In this document: in pieces, positions 17,321 to 26,131 of the stretch
Layout of the letters: each line of letters begins with the position of its first letter
Position numbering within the stretch: position 1 is the stretch's first letter
Source of the DNA: JAPOUP01 sp965203605
Lineage (GTDB): Bacteria > Pseudomonadota > Alphaproteobacteria > Rhodobacterales > Rhodobacteraceae
NCBI GenBank assembly: GCA_965203605.1
Contig: OZ241902.1
Coordinates: 1,674,001 to 1,738,000 of the forward strand
DNA: 64,000 bases
Direction: 5' to 3'
The notes under the pieces: generated by a model
Seen by the model: only the letters and a program-made list of their open reading frames with translations
Databases searched by the model: none
What the model was told of the DNA's origin: nothing
Translations under genes and position numbers: made by a program

Positions 17321-18211
17321 TCAGTTCCAGAAGGGATGGGGGACCGGATCCTTTGCCCGCATGAGATGCCGCTGGAATATCTGGGCGTACGAGCGGTAGA
17401 CGTAGCCGCCGTTTCGAGTTACGAAGCGCGTGCGATTATCCCTGTACAATTTCGGGAGTTGATACCACGGAACCCGTGGATGGGCGTGATGGATGGCGTG
17501 CAGGTTATTGTTCAGAAACAGAAAGGCGAGAGGTCCCCTATCTTCGATTATCACCGTCCGCCCAGTTGCGCGTTCATGTGCCTGATGCTCCAGAAAGGTG
17601 CGGATCTTGATCAAAGACAAGCCGATGTAGGCTGAAAGCAGGTAGGCCCAAGCCGACATCTGACCCACGGTTCCTACCCATAGAAGCACGGGCGCGACTG
17701 CAGGTAGATGCCACAACCAGCCGTAGATCACCCGTCGGTCACCTGCCATCGCAGCCCGGACATCTCCATACACAAACACCGCTTGCGAGACGGCAGCCCC
17801 GATCAAAACTCTCCCCAACAAGGTATTGTTGAACAGGAGCACAGCCCGCACGGTACCGGACAGCCGCTGCCAAACCTCCGGATCAAGGTAGTTTGATTCC
17901 GGATCGTCATAAGGGTCTGTCAGGTTTCCGTTCATATGGTGGTCAAGATGCGTGTCCCGGAAACGGTGATAGGGAATGAGGAGATTGTGGGACGGAAACA
18001 CCAGCAGTGCATTCAACTTCGCATTCCGAGATGGATGGCCATGGATCGCTTCGTGCTGAAGTGATGAGCCAAGCGCCACGGCAACACCAGTTACGGCAAT
18101 TCCAAGTGGCAGCCACTGTGCAGCCAACCAAGTCGTGCCCAGCATCCAGACCGCATTGCATCCTAGAATCACTGCCAGCGTTGGCCATTCGATTCGTCGA
18201 ATTGAGTCCAC
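17321..18211 (-). CDS. Fatty acid desaturase family protein
   Basis: A membrane di-iron enzyme of about 295 residues. Three histidine boxes are in order: HEAIHGH, HLDHH (within DTHLDHHMNGN) and HAIHH (NNNLHAIHHAHP), with hydrophobic segments between them. A GTG at 18211 with AGGTG upstream gives the family-like start VDSIRRIEWPTLAV; an ATG at 18286 gives a 321-residue version with a poorer ribosome site. The C terminus (YRSYAQIFQRHLM) resembles beta-carotene-ketolase/desaturase-like proteins that hydroxylate or desaturate lipids or other small hydrophobic compounds. The substrate is unknown. Confidence 0.85.
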   Translation of the reverse strand: MDSIRRIEWPTLAVILGCNAVWMLGTTWLAAQWLPLGIAVTGVAVALGSSLQHEAIHGHPSRNAKLNALLVFPSHNLLIPYHRFRDTHLDHHMNGNLTDPYDDPESNYLDPEVWQRLSGTVRAVLLFNNTLLGRVLIGAAVSQAVFVYGDVRAAMAGDRRVIYGWLWHLPAVAPVLLWVGTVGQMSAWAYLLSAYIGLSLIKIRTFLEHQAHERATGRTVIIEDRGPLAFLFLNNNLHAIHHAHPRVPWYQLPKLYRDNRTRFVTRNGGYVYRSYAQIFQRHLMRAKDPVPHPFWN

Positions 18212-18539
18212 TCTACACCTGCAGCCAACCTCGAGAATTTCGCAGACCGGTGATCCAGACGCCACAGTCGTAATCACCTTTACCATGAGTTAGCCATAAG
18301 CCTCCAAACTGTCAATGCCCGGTCTCTGGGCGGAAAGGATCTGAATCGGGTACGTATACTGGGGCGTGGCCCAACCAGAATGCCCGATCCTGCATCTATC
18401 TGTAAGCGGAACGGGTAACCGACTCAATTGGCGGCAGTTGAAGCCAGAGATGTTCGACGGGAACTAAACTAGCTGGTCTCGCGACAGGCACAATCTGTCC
18501 ACCGTTCCTCTTGTAACCCTTTCACATTAAGGCACCCAG

Positions 18540-18605
18540 AAAATGATTCGGCCATCATTTTGTCCACATCGGCACACCATATTCCGTCCGCCGAAAGTCT
18601 TGACG
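18540..18605 (-). repeat. Dispersed repeat B, copy 1
   Basis: Read on the minus strand, this piece translates as TFGGRNMVCRCGQNDGRIIF. The plus strand near 32680-32745 gives TFAGKTMVYRGGRYDGRRIF. The shared pattern at the DNA level is ATGGTGT, CCG, GTGG, ATGA, GG, CGAA, ATTTT in the same order. I read both as remains of the same mobile element or of a formerly coding piece of it. Confidence 0.5.
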
Positions 18606-18685
18606 TCCCGCCCCCGGTGGATCGGATCCGATGTTTCGGCAGGTGGATCCGGCCTGAAATACTGCGGCGCTTCCTGGCCGGTCCG

Positions 18686-18745
18686 CAACATCATGCGCCC
18701 GGAAGACTGGTCGCCGATGCCCATGGTAACGCACTTCAGGGTGAC
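18686..18745. repeat. 72-bp palindromic repeat family, copy 1 (degenerate)
   Basis: This copy runs from CAACATCATGCGCCCGGAAG to GCACTTCAGGGTGACC. It matches the perfect palindrome at 50325-50422 in its core and shares CCATGGGC and GGGCGCATGATG with the copy at 59944. It has several mismatches in the arms. Confidence 0.6.
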
Positions 18746-18767
18746 CCAGCGGTCCTATCCAGATCGG

Positions 18768-20108
18768 TCAACTTCTCTCCTCAATCCGAGGGAGTCGCAA
18801 CCCAACTCGGGCAAAATTAAGCAGCCGAAGATCCGAGTTTCTCGGGCCGACCAACTGCAGGCTTGGATGAATATCCGCTTCGGCCCGGATCCACGGAAAG
18901 GACAGAACGGGGTGACCTGTCTGGTTAAAGATGGCGGTGTAGCGGATCATGACACTCAACAGATCGACATCCTGACCGCCCAGCCATACCCGGTCAGTTG
19001 ATCGCTTCGGCGGCAAGATAGGCAAGGTCGAGAGGACGACGTAATCGACGCTTTGCACTGCCGCGTCGACTTCAGCTATCAAAACGACCTTGCGTCTTTC
19101 CAGTTCCGAGAGTCTGGACGCGTCCACCGAGTTCCCGACTTTAAGGCTTTCGGACACCACATCTGGAAGTTCGCACTTCTGTTCCCGCGGCAGGTCGCGA
19201 TAGAGGTCTGCCGCCTCACGCAGGGAAAGATGGATATGAATGTCCAGGAGTTCGTCGATGGAGGGAAACTTGATTTCCCTAACCTCGAACCCGGACGACC
19301 TCAGAGTTCGTTCAAAGTCTTCCAATGCGAATAGTACAGCAGGATCGCAATCGGAGAGACTTGCCTTGGGAATGCCAATTGTTCGCCCTGCATCTTCAGA
19401 TGTTGTTTCAGGCAATTCGCTCAGCACCCGCATCACGCGCTCAATCAAATCAACTGAGCGAGCAAGCGGACCAATATGGTCATACGAACGGGTAAGTGGC
19501 CGGATGCCAACCAGGGAAACGGTGTTGACCGTCGGCTTAAATCCGTAGACTCCGCAGCACGCCGCAGGTATACGGACACTGCCTCCCGTGTCGGTGCCTA
19601 TGGCAAAATCGCAAAGATTCGCGGCTACGGCAGCACCTGAACCGCCAGAAGAGCCACCGGCATATCTATCGCGATAGATCGGGTTGTTGACTTGCGGGGT
19701 CGTTACGCCAAACGCGCCGCCGTCCGTTTCAGTGACACCAAGTATAACCGCACCGCTTTGCCTTAGTAGTTTGACGACGGCTGAATCGACACTCGGTCGG
19801 TTTTGGTCGAGAAAACACAATCCCGCTCGCGCGGTGGCCGGGACGGTATCGATATTGTCCTTGATTGCTCCCGCCAATCCGAACAATGGACCGACTTCGC
19901 AGCCGTTCAGTGCCTGTTGGTCTTTGGAGCCAGCAACAACCAAGGCCGAAGATTCAAGCAACTCGGAGTATGCGTGCAGGCTAGGATTTAGGCGATGAGC
20001 GCGTTCGTAAAACTCCTTGCACCGAGAAAGCACGGATTGCCCGGCATCCCGGTCAGATACCGCTGACGCTCCATGCGGACCAGCAATTCTCTCGGTCAAG
20101 TTAGACAT
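18768..20108 (-). CDS. Amidase of the amidase-signature family
   Basis: A 446-residue hydrolase. The amidase signature is complete: catalytic Lys in GLAGAIKDNIDTVP, cis-Ser in YAGGSSGGSGAAVAANL, and nucleophile Ser in IGTDTGGSVRIPAACCGVYG. The family hydrolyses carboxamides to acid and ammonia. The gene lies last in a leftward run with an amide/urea-type binding protein and LivFGMH genes, separated from the binding-protein gene by two intergenic hairpins. The natural reading is uptake of an amide followed by cytoplasmic hydrolysis, for example allophanate-like or short amides; which amide is unknown. Length is normal. Confidence 0.9.
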   Translation of the reverse strand: MSNLTERIAGPHGASAVSDRDAGQSVLSRCKEFYERAHRLNPSLHAYSELLESSALVVAGSKDQQALNGCEVGPLFGLAGAIKDNIDTVPATARAGLCFLDQNRPSVDSAVVKLLRQSGAVILGVTETDGGAFGVTTPQVNNPIYRDRYAGGSSGGSGAAVAANLCDFAIGTDTGGSVRIPAACCGVYGFKPTVNTVSLVGIRPLTRSYDHIGPLARSVDLIERVMRVLSELPETTSEDAGRTIGIPKASLSDCDPAVLFALEDFERTLRSSGFEVREIKFPSIDELLDIHIHLSLREAADLYRDLPREQKCELPDVVSESLKVGNSVDASRLSELERRKVVLIAEVDAAVQSVDYVVLSTLPILPPKRSTDRVWLGGQDVDLLSVMIRYTAIFNQTGHPVLSFPWIRAEADIHPSLQLVGPRNSDLRLLNFARVGLRLPRIEERS

Positions 20109-20117
20109 ACATTTCCT

Positions 20118-20188
20118 GTCACCGGCAAAACCGGTGACGCCGAAATGGTCTATCCGGGTAATCCCCGAGCCAGTCTGGGTCGGGGATT
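20118..20188 (-). promoter_or_regulatory. Two intercistronic hairpins between binding-protein and amidase genes
   Basis: First hairpin: 8-bp stem GTCACCGG / CCGGTGAC, loop CAAAA (20118-20138). Second: 9-bp stem AATCCCCGA / TCGGGGATT (20160-20168, 20180-20188). They follow the binding-protein gene in its direction of transcription. Such hairpins often stabilise the abundant binding-protein mRNA and reduce read-through to the next gene; that role is inferred. Confidence 0.55.
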
Positions 20189-20206
20189 CGACCCAAGGAC
20201 GCCAGG

Positions 20207-21418
20207 TCAGCTCAGTCTGCAGCCAGGAACGCTCGGTGTGATCGCCCCAAAGTTCTCAATGATATCATAGAGACCATCGTTGCGGCATCGACCGATGATG
20301 CTGTTCACCGCCAGATGGTTATTGCTCCCGTCAAATGCGACAGGGCCCTGCGGCGCCTCGAAGGAGATGCCTGCCATGGCATCGATGACCTTCTCGGTAT
20401 CTGTGCTGCCTGCCCTGTCGACCGCCTTTGCATAGAGATGCGCGGCGATGTAGGTCGATTCGGCAATGGAGTTAACCCATCTGTCCTGACCGAACCTGTC
20501 CTTGTAGGCTTTCAGGAACTTCTCGTTCATCGGCGACTGCAGGGACGAAAAGTAGGACTGGTTTACGATCACTCCTTCTACGTCTGAGCCATCAACCGCA
20601 GTGGTGAAGAGCTCATCCAAACCGTTTGTGAGGAGCTTCCCGCCAGGCTTGAAGCTGTTGTATTGCTTCAGGAAGGTCAGCGCGTCGGCCCCAGCAAACA
20701 ATTCCCATACTACGTCTGGCCTTGCAGCCTTGATCCGGTCCATTGCCGGACCGAGATCCTGCACGCCAAATGGGAAGAACTCTGTTCCAACAGTGCTGCC
20801 ACCGTTTGCTTCGAAGGCCACCGAAATCGCCTTGGCTGTTTCTTGTGGCCAACCATAATCCGATCCCAAAATGTAGACCGACTTGCCGACATTTTCTGTG
20901 ATCCATGGAACGAACGGATCGACTGACTGGTTCGGAATCTGGCCGGTACAGGCAAGATAGCGTTCGCATTCGCCACCTTCATAGTAGGTCGGATAGATGA
21001 CCAGCTTTTTCTCCGGCGCGGAGACGCTCAGCGCAGCAGAGCGCTCAAGTGAAGTGATCATGCCGATAATGACATCCACCTTGTCTTCGAAGATGAACTT
21101 GCGCGTCTTGTCGATCGCGCCACGGGTTGTGGTCTGGTTGTCTTCAACCAAGTATTCGATTTCACGGCCACCGGCACCGCCGACCGCATTGATCTCATCA
21201 ATTGCCATTTTGAAGCAATTGACCTGCGTTTCACCGAGGAGCGTCTCAAGTCCGGTCAGCGCGGAATGAAATCCGATCTTGATCCTGTCACCTTCCGCAG
21301 CGCGTAAGATTGACGGCATAGCTAGAACGCCTGCGCCAACGGCGGCGGCTGCACCGACAGATTTGATCACCACACGTCTTGATGGCCCTTGCGAGATTGT
21401 TTGGTCTTTCATCGTCAT
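20207..21418 (-). CDS. Amide/urea-type ABC transporter substrate-binding protein
   Basis: A 403-residue periplasmic protein of the AmiC/UrtA branch of the Liv binding-protein family. The N terminus has a Tat-like signal (SRRVVIKSVGAAAAVGAGVL, cleavage after LRA-A). Family marks are KIGFHSALTGLETLLGE, IEYLVEDNQTT, VIYPTYYEGGECERYLACTG and YSFSSL-like NQSYFSSLQSP. The pattern YEGGE with a Cys pair is typical of urea/amide sensors and transport proteins. AGGAGG precedes ATG 21418 by 9 bases. It heads the transporter set LivFGMH, though it is transcribed after them in the run, and is followed by an amidase. Short amides or urea derivatives are the likely ligands. Confidence 0.88.
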   Translation of the reverse strand: MTMKDQTISQGPSRRVVIKSVGAAAAVGAGVLAMPSILRAAEGDRIKIGFHSALTGLETLLGETQVNCFKMAIDEINAVGGAGGREIEYLVEDNQTTTRGAIDKTRKFIFEDKVDVIIGMITSLERSAALSVSAPEKKLVIYPTYYEGGECERYLACTGQIPNQSVDPFVPWITENVGKSVYILGSDYGWPQETAKAISVAFEANGGSTVGTEFFPFGVQDLGPAMDRIKAARPDVVWELFAGADALTFLKQYNSFKPGGKLLTNGLDELFTTAVDGSDVEGVIVNQSYFSSLQSPMNEKFLKAYKDRFGQDRWVNSIAESTYIAAHLYAKAVDRAGSTDTEKVIDAMAGISFEAPQGPVAFDGSNNHLAVNSIIGRCRNDGLYDIIENFGAITPSVPGCRLS

Positions 21419-21447
21419 GATAACTTTCCTCCTGGTTGGTTGGGTTG

Positions 21448-22152
21448 TCACAAAGCCAATACGTCAAAGACTTTGTTCTCGTCGCTCAGATCCTCTTTCG
21501 TCAGGTTTCCGGAAATGCGGCCCTTTTCCATCACCAGGCAGCGTGAAGCCGCCCGACGGGCCAGTTCAAGATTCTGTTCAACGAGGAGAACGGTCAGGCT
21601 GAGATCACGGTTGACCGTTTCGAGCAGCTCTCCAATCTGCTGCACGATCGATGGCTGGATTCCCTCGGACGGTTCGTCCAGCAGCAGCAGTTCAGGATCG
21701 CCACATAGAGCCCTTGCGAGCGCGAGAATCTGTTGCTGACCACCCGACAGGGTACCTCCGAGCTGGCCCAGTCGTTCCCGTAGAATCGGGAACATGTCGA
21801 GAATGTCTTCAGGGATAGTCCGGCGACTGTCTCGGCGACCCCTAAGGCCGACGAGCAGATTTTCCTGCACCGTCAGTCTTGGAAAAATGCCGCGTCCTTG
21901 GGGTACATAGGCAACACCTGATCGGGCCAACCTGTTGGGTGGCAGGCCGACCACGTCTTGGTCGAGCAGGATGATTTCGCCGGACGTCGGCTTGTTGATC
22001 CCAATCAGCGATTTGAGGAGCGTGCTCTTTCCAACACCGTTTCGTCCAAGAAGGACGAGCGTCTCGCCCCTTTTCAGAGCAAAGGCAACATTATGAAGGA
22101 CGGGAAGAACGCCGTATCCGACTTTGAGGTTGCGAACTTCCAGCACTCTCAC
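21448..22152 (-). CDS. livF: ABC transporter ATP-binding protein, LivF type
   Basis: A 234-residue cytoplasmic ATPase. Walker A is LLGRNGVGKSTLLKSL, the Q-loop is VAYVPQGRGIFPRLT, the signature is GGTLSGGQQQILALARAL, Walker B is ELLLLDEPSEGIQPSI, and the H-loop region reads VLLVEQNLELA. The EPSEGIQP variant is the LivF/UrtE hallmark. Its start overlaps the livG stop by 4 bases. It powers the import complex made with LivG, LivM and LivH. Confidence 0.93.
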   Translation of the reverse strand: MRVLEVRNLKVGYGVLPVLHNVAFALKRGETLVLLGRNGVGKSTLLKSLIGINKPTSGEIILLDQDVVGLPPNRLARSGVAYVPQGRGIFPRLTVQENLLVGLRGRRDSRRTIPEDILDMFPILRERLGQLGGTLSGGQQQILALARALCGDPELLLLDEPSEGIQPSIVQQIGELLETVNRDLSLTVLLVEQNLELARRAASRCLVMEKGRISGNLTKEDLSDENKVFDVLAL

Positions 22153-22862
22153 GCCCTCCCCAGATAGACATCTCTGACGAGTTCGTTTCGCTCGATTTCG
22201 CTGAAATCGCCTTCGACGATGATCGCGCCCTGGTGCATGACGTAAGTGTGGCAGCCAAGTGCGCGGACAAAGCCCATATCGTGCTCGATCGCAATAACTG
22301 CGGTATCATTTGCCAATTGGTGGACGAGGTCTGCCGTTTTCTGGGTCTCATCGAGTGTCATGCCAGCAGTTGGCTCATCGAGCAGCAGGAGCTGCGGTCT
22401 CGACATCAGCGCCATGCCGATCTCAAGCCATTGCTTTTGACCATGCGCGAGGTTGCCAGCGAACTGGACCCGCGAAGCCGTCAGATCGATCCGTTCCAGC
22501 ATCGCGTCCACGCGTTCGGCCAATTGCTTCCTGCTGACCGCTCCAAGGACGGAAGTTTCCAAATTTTGCTGAACGGTTAGTGATTTAAAGACGCTTGGGA
22601 CCTGAAATTTCCGGGCAATACCGGCTCTGGAGAACTCGTGCAGCTTCAGGTCATTGAGCGACCTGTTTTCAAATGTAACCGAACCACTGTCGGCTGTCAG
22701 CGATCCGCAGAGGATGTTGAACAGCGTACTCTTGCCGGCGCCATTTGCACCGATGATGCATTTGACTTCAAGCGGATTGATGGAAATCGAAACATTGTCG
22801 ACTGCGACAATGCCACCAAATCGCTTGTTGATGCCTGTGCCATGCAGGAGGACATCGCTCAT
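22149..22862 (-). CDS. livG: ABC transporter ATP-binding protein, LivG type
   Basis: A 237-residue ATPase. Walker A is IIGANGAGKSTLFNILCG, the signature is NLAHGQKQWLEIGMALMSR (the LSHGQ-type motif of LivG/UrtD), Walker B is LLLLDEPTAGMT, and the H-loop is VIAIEHDMGFVRALG. The ATG at 22862 has AGGAG upstream and overlaps the livM stop (ATGA); the longer frame to 23024 is spurious. It partners with LivF in the same transporter. The LxHGQ signature and EPTAGMT sequence point to the urea/amide (UrtD-like) branch. Confidence 0.92.
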   Translation of the reverse strand: MSDVLLHGTGINKRFGGIVAVDNVSISINPLEVKCIIGANGAGKSTLFNILCGSLTADSGSVTFENRSLNDLKLHEFSRAGIARKFQVPSVFKSLTVQQNLETSVLGAVSRKQLAERVDAMLERIDLTASRVQFAGNLAHGQKQWLEIGMALMSRPQLLLLDEPTAGMTLDETQKTADLVHQLANDTAVIAIEHDMGFVRALGCHTYVMHQGAIIVEGDFSEIERNELVRDVYLGRA

Positions 22863-23884
22863 GATGAATCTCCTGCTTTCGAAGCAGGACGGAGCGAAAT
22901 CCAAAGGGATTCGATGCGCTTCAGAACACCATCGGGGAAGACAAAGACGGCGAGAATGAAAAGAAGACCCATAAACAGTGGCCAGAACTGCACATTGACG
23001 CTTGAGATTTCCTGTTCGAGCCAAATCACCAGAACGGTTGCCAATACTGGGCCGAACAAAGTGCCACGACCGCCAATGGCCACAAATATGATGGCCTGGG
23101 TGGAGAGGATCAGGTCGATGCTATCGGTGGCAACAACACCCACCGAGGAGGCGTAGAGTGCGCCGCCAAGCGCTGCGATTGCCGCAGATCCAATGAAGAC
23201 GACCAGCAGATGGAGCGGCGTGTTGTGCCCAAGAGCCTGAGCGCGCGGTTCATTGTCTTCGATTGACTTGAGAAAGGTTCCATATCGGCCGCTACAAATC
23301 CACCATAGGCCAATCGTCACCGCACAGACCGCGGTAATGACGAACCAGTATTGCCCAAGCTGGGAGAGCGGTGCGAAACCGTTCAGTGTTGGGAAACTTA
23401 GCGGCGGAATGCCGAGGAGACCTGCATCTCCACCGGTGTACTCGGAGAAAGTCAACACGATGTGTTCGGCAATGACCCCGAGCGCCAGGGTGACGATGGT
23501 GAAGTAGGACCCGCGCACGCCACCAAAGATCAGAAAATATCCGACAATTAACGCGATTAGGCAGGCAGCGAGGATGCCACCGAATAGGCCAAGCCACGCG
23601 CCAAAGGTCGGGTCGAGGCCGAGTTTCGTTGAGATTATTGCGGCTCCATATGCACCGGCACCGAAGAATGTCGCATGGCCGAAGCTGAGCGTACCGGTTT
23701 TGCCCCAGAGATAATCCAAGCCGAGCGCCATCAGACCGAAGAGCATCGCATCACGGAAGAGGGACGCCGAATAGACACCCACATATAATGGAGCGACATA
23801 GATCGCGAGCAGCGCCAGCAACGATATGCTAGCGAGGGTTCTGGTTCGACCGGAGGTGGGAGTGGGTTGGTTGAGAAGCTTCAT
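22859..23884 (-). CDS. livM: ABC transporter permease, LivM type
   Basis: A 341-residue inner-membrane permease. About ten hydrophobic segments are visible. Family motifs are LLFGLMALGLDYLWGKTGTL followed by SFGHATFFGAGAYGAA, and the transmembrane loop FKSIEDNEPRAQALGHNT, which is the EAA-like site contacting the ATPases. The C-terminal part carries FVAIGGRGTLFGPVLAT. The start is separated from livH by 4 bases. It forms the channel together with LivH. Confidence 0.92.
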   Translation of the reverse strand: MKLLNQPTPTSGRTRTLASISLLALLAIYVAPLYVGVYSASLFRDAMLFGLMALGLDYLWGKTGTLSFGHATFFGAGAYGAAIISTKLGLDPTFGAWLGLFGGILAACLIALIVGYFLIFGGVRGSYFTIVTLALGVIAEHIVLTFSEYTGGDAGLLGIPPLSFPTLNGFAPLSQLGQYWFVITAVCAVTIGLWWICSGRYGTFLKSIEDNEPRAQALGHNTPLHLLVVFIGSAAIAALGGALYASSVGVVATDSIDLILSTQAIIFVAIGGRGTLFGPVLATVLVIWLEQEISSVNVQFWPLFMGLLFILAVFVFPDGVLKRIESLWISLRPASKAGDSS

Positions 23885-23888
23885 GACG

Positions 23889-24737
23889 TCATTCCGACAC
23901 CAACCCGCGCGGCCTGAACCGCACGATGACTACAGCCAGAACCAGTACAAGCGCCTGCGCGAGTGTCGCCGGAATGGCGTAATTCAACAGCGTCTCGGTC
24001 CCGCCGACGAAGGCACTGCCCGCGACGACACCTGGAACACTGCCTGCGCCGCCAACGATCACGACGAAGAAGGAGCGCGCCAGATAATTGACCCCCATCT
24101 GCGCGATGACGACGGTCAGAGGCGCGAGCAACACCCCGGCAACCGCTGCAAGCCCGGCCCCGATTGAGAACGCGGTCGCAAAGACTCGTTTGGTGTCGAT
24201 TCCCAAAGCGTCGGCCATTTCCGGATTTTGGATTACCGTTCGCAGATCAAGTCCGAATCGCGTCTTCTTGACGAATAGATAGGCCGCGACCATGATTGTG
24301 ACCGCCATGGCAATCATGGCCAAACGATAGGCGGGATAGGTAACGCCGAGAATTTCCACCGATGTCGTGATCGGAGAGAAAACCCGCTGGGGGGCAGCGC
24401 CAAATATGAGTTGCAGGGATTGCTGGATGATCAGCGACAGGCCCCAAGTGGCCATAATCGTGGCCAACGGACGACTGTAGAGAAACTGAATGATGGATCG
24501 CTCAATCAGAAATCCAATTGCAGCTCCAACAAACGGCGTAATCAGAAGAGCGAGCCAGAAACTCCCACCAAAGCTCTGGATTAGCGCCAAACTGAACGCA
24601 CCAATGGTGATGAAATCGCCATGGGACATGTTGATCACGCCCATGAGGCCGTAGATGATCGCAAGCCCCAAGCCGACCAACATCAAAATGCTGATAAGTG
24701 TCATTGCGTTTAGCAGCATCGGCAGAACTGTACTCAT
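23889..24737 (-). CDS. livH: ABC transporter permease, LivH type
   Basis: A 282-residue permease and the first gene of the leftward transport-amidase operon. Family marks are GLGLAIIYGLMGVINMSHGD near the N terminus, ATIMATWGLSLIIQQSLQLI, the cytoplasmic loop LRTVIQNPEMADALGIDTKR, and FFVVIVGGAGSVPGVVAGSA. The start at 24737 is preceded by GGGAGAG; the frame to 24836 is unlikely to be translated. The promoter lies between here and the divergent LysR gene at 24873. Confidence 0.92.
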   Translation of the reverse strand: MSTVLPMLLNAMTLISILMLVGLGLAIIYGLMGVINMSHGDFITIGAFSLALIQSFGGSFWLALLITPFVGAAIGFLIERSIIQFLYSRPLATIMATWGLSLIIQQSLQLIFGAAPQRVFSPITTSVEILGVTYPAYRLAMIAMAVTIMVAAYLFVKKTRFGLDLRTVIQNPEMADALGIDTKRVFATAFSIGAGLAAVAGVLLAPLTVVIAQMGVNYLARSFFVVIVGGAGSVPGVVAGSAFVGGTETLLNYAIPATLAQALVLVLAVVIVRFRPRGLVSE

Positions 24738-24845
24738 TTCTCTCCCAATCCCTCGCTGATTTTGTTGATTACTGATAGCGAAGGGGCTTTCTGGTTGAGA
24801 ATCGCAGAACACCGCTTGCTGAAACAGGTGAATCAACTTAATTTC

Positions 24846-24865
24846 ACTTAAGTAATGACTTAAGT
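24846..24865. promoter_or_regulatory. Twin ACTTAAGT palindromes before the LysR gene
   Basis: Two copies of the self-complementary 8-mer ACTTAAGT (24846-24853 and 24858-24865) lie 12 bases apart, about one helical turn, just upstream of the LysR start and in the livH promoter region. They are good candidates for LysR autoregulation and operon control. Confidence 0.45.
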
Positions 24866-24872
24866 ATCTGAT

Positions 24873-25823
24873 ATGCTAGGAGCTGTCTCCGATATAGATC
24901 TGCGCCTGTTGCGCGTCTTCATGGCCGTTGCGCAATGTGGAGGATTCGCTGCCGCTCAACCAGCGCTTAACGTCAGCCAGGCCAACATCAGTATGCAGAT
25001 GAAGCAGCTCGAAGAGCGGCTCGGTATCAGACTGTGCCACCGCGGACGGGGTGGCTTCTGGCTTACAGACGAGGGCAAGGAAGTCTACGACGCCTGCCAA
25101 ACGCTGTTCAGGTCGCTTGACGAGTTTCGATCATCCATTGCTTCGTCAGCTGGTAGACCTGGCGGTCGGCTTCACATCGCCGTCATTGACAATTCTGTAT
25201 TCAACGAAGGTTTCCGGCTGAGCGAGACGATCGGAAAATTCAAGCGACAAGTCGCCAGCTCCGAGGTCAATCTTTTTGTGGTGGCGCCCAATGTTGTCGA
25301 GCAGATGGTGCTTGATGGTTCGTGCGATATCGGCATCGGCTTTTTCCCTGCGAAACGGCAAGGGTTGGAATACGAGCCCATGTTCACGTCCCATATGAAT
25401 CTCTATTGCGGCAAGGGTAGTCCACTCTTCGAGAATGCCCCTGACGGCCTGTTACTGGAAGAAGTATTCGCTTCAGAACATGCTGCCAGAGGTTATGTCT
25501 CAGCTGCTCAGCTTCCGACTTTCGAAAGAAAGTTCCTGGTCGGCGGTTCATCGTCAACGGTCGAAGGTCTGATAACGCTCATTCTAACGGGCCAATATAC
25601 GGCCTACCTCCCAGAACACTATGCTCGGCACTGGGCGCAGACCGGTGACATTCGCCCCATTTTGCCAAACCAGATCAGTTACAGTTCTCTTTATGAACTG
25701 ACGCTCAAGAAAGAGAATCGACGAAACAAACTCCTAAAGACGTTCATTGATTGCCTGGTCGAGCTTCATCCTCAAATTGAGGAGAAAGGTCAGTTTGGGA
25801 TTGGAACCGACCTACCAACTTGA
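24873..25823 (+). CDS. LysR-family transcriptional regulator
   Basis: A 316-residue LysR regulator. The HTH domain spans residues 6-66 (DLRLLRVFMAVAQCGGFAAA, LNVSQANISMQMKQLEERLG, LCHRGRGGFWLTDEGKEVYD). The effector domain begins near residue 95 (RLHIAVIDNSVFNEGF). It is transcribed away from livH, with 135 bases between the starts and a twin palindrome near its own start. It most likely controls the amide transport-amidase operon. There is no Shine-Dalgarno of note. Confidence 0.92.
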   Translation: MLGAVSDIDLRLLRVFMAVAQCGGFAAAQPALNVSQANISMQMKQLEERLGIRLCHRGRGGFWLTDEGKEVYDACQTLFRSLDEFRSSIASSAGRPGGRLHIAVIDNSVFNEGFRLSETIGKFKRQVASSEVNLFVVAPNVVEQMVLDGSCDIGIGFFPAKRQGLEYEPMFTSHMNLYCGKGSPLFENAPDGLLLEEVFASEHAARGYVSAAQLPTFERKFLVGGSSSTVEGLITLILTGQYTAYLPEHYARHWAQTGDIRPILPNQISYSSLYELTLKKENRRNKLLKTFIDCLVELHPQIEEKGQFGIGTDLPT

Positions 25824-25877
25824 TCCGGACATCAAGTTCAGCCACCGGGCTGGTTCACTTGGATCTTCTAGGTACAA

Positions 25878-26060
25878 CATCCCTAGGCCATTGTTTCCAC
25901 GCCATTTCCGGAATCCTGATCGGCTCCTTTCCGAGTGACCAGCACGCCAAGGTGGCGGGAGCCCCGAGCCCTCACCGTCACCGGGTTCACATCCCCGGTC
26001 CCTTGTGCACAGATCCGGATATCACTCTTGCGACAGAGTCGCCACCGTGCGGGGCGGGGA
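25878..26060 (+). repeat. Dispersed repeat C, copy 1
   Basis: The piece starting CATCCCTAGGCCATTG and continuing with TTCCACGCCATT and, later, CACGCCAAGGTGGCG lines up with 35085-35260 (CATCCCTAAGCCGTTG, TTCCACGCCATT, CATGCCAAAGTTTCG). In translation both give SFPxDxHAKV and then similar Pro-rich text. Similarity fades towards the right. Confidence 0.45.
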
Positions 26061-26070
26061 CTCCGAATTG

Positions 26071-26131
26071 CAACATCATGTGCCAGAAAAACCGATCACC
26101 ACCGCCAATGGTGTTGGACTTCAGGGTGGAA
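26071..26131. repeat. 72-bp palindromic repeat family, copy 2
   Basis: It runs from CAACATCATGTGCCAGAAAA through ACCACCGCCAATGGTGTTGG to ACTTCAGGGTGGA. Next to the perfect copy at 50325 it has few mismatches, but its left arm is damaged (GAATTG in place of GAAGTG). Confidence 0.65.

Larger units (their letters stand above)
18287..18767. other. Gene-free accessory stretch with two dispersed repeats
   Basis: About 480 bases between the desaturase and the amidase. No gene is evident. It holds one copy of the 72-bp palindromic repeat family and one copy of a second dispersed sequence shared with about 32680-32745; both are listed separately. Confidence 0.5.
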
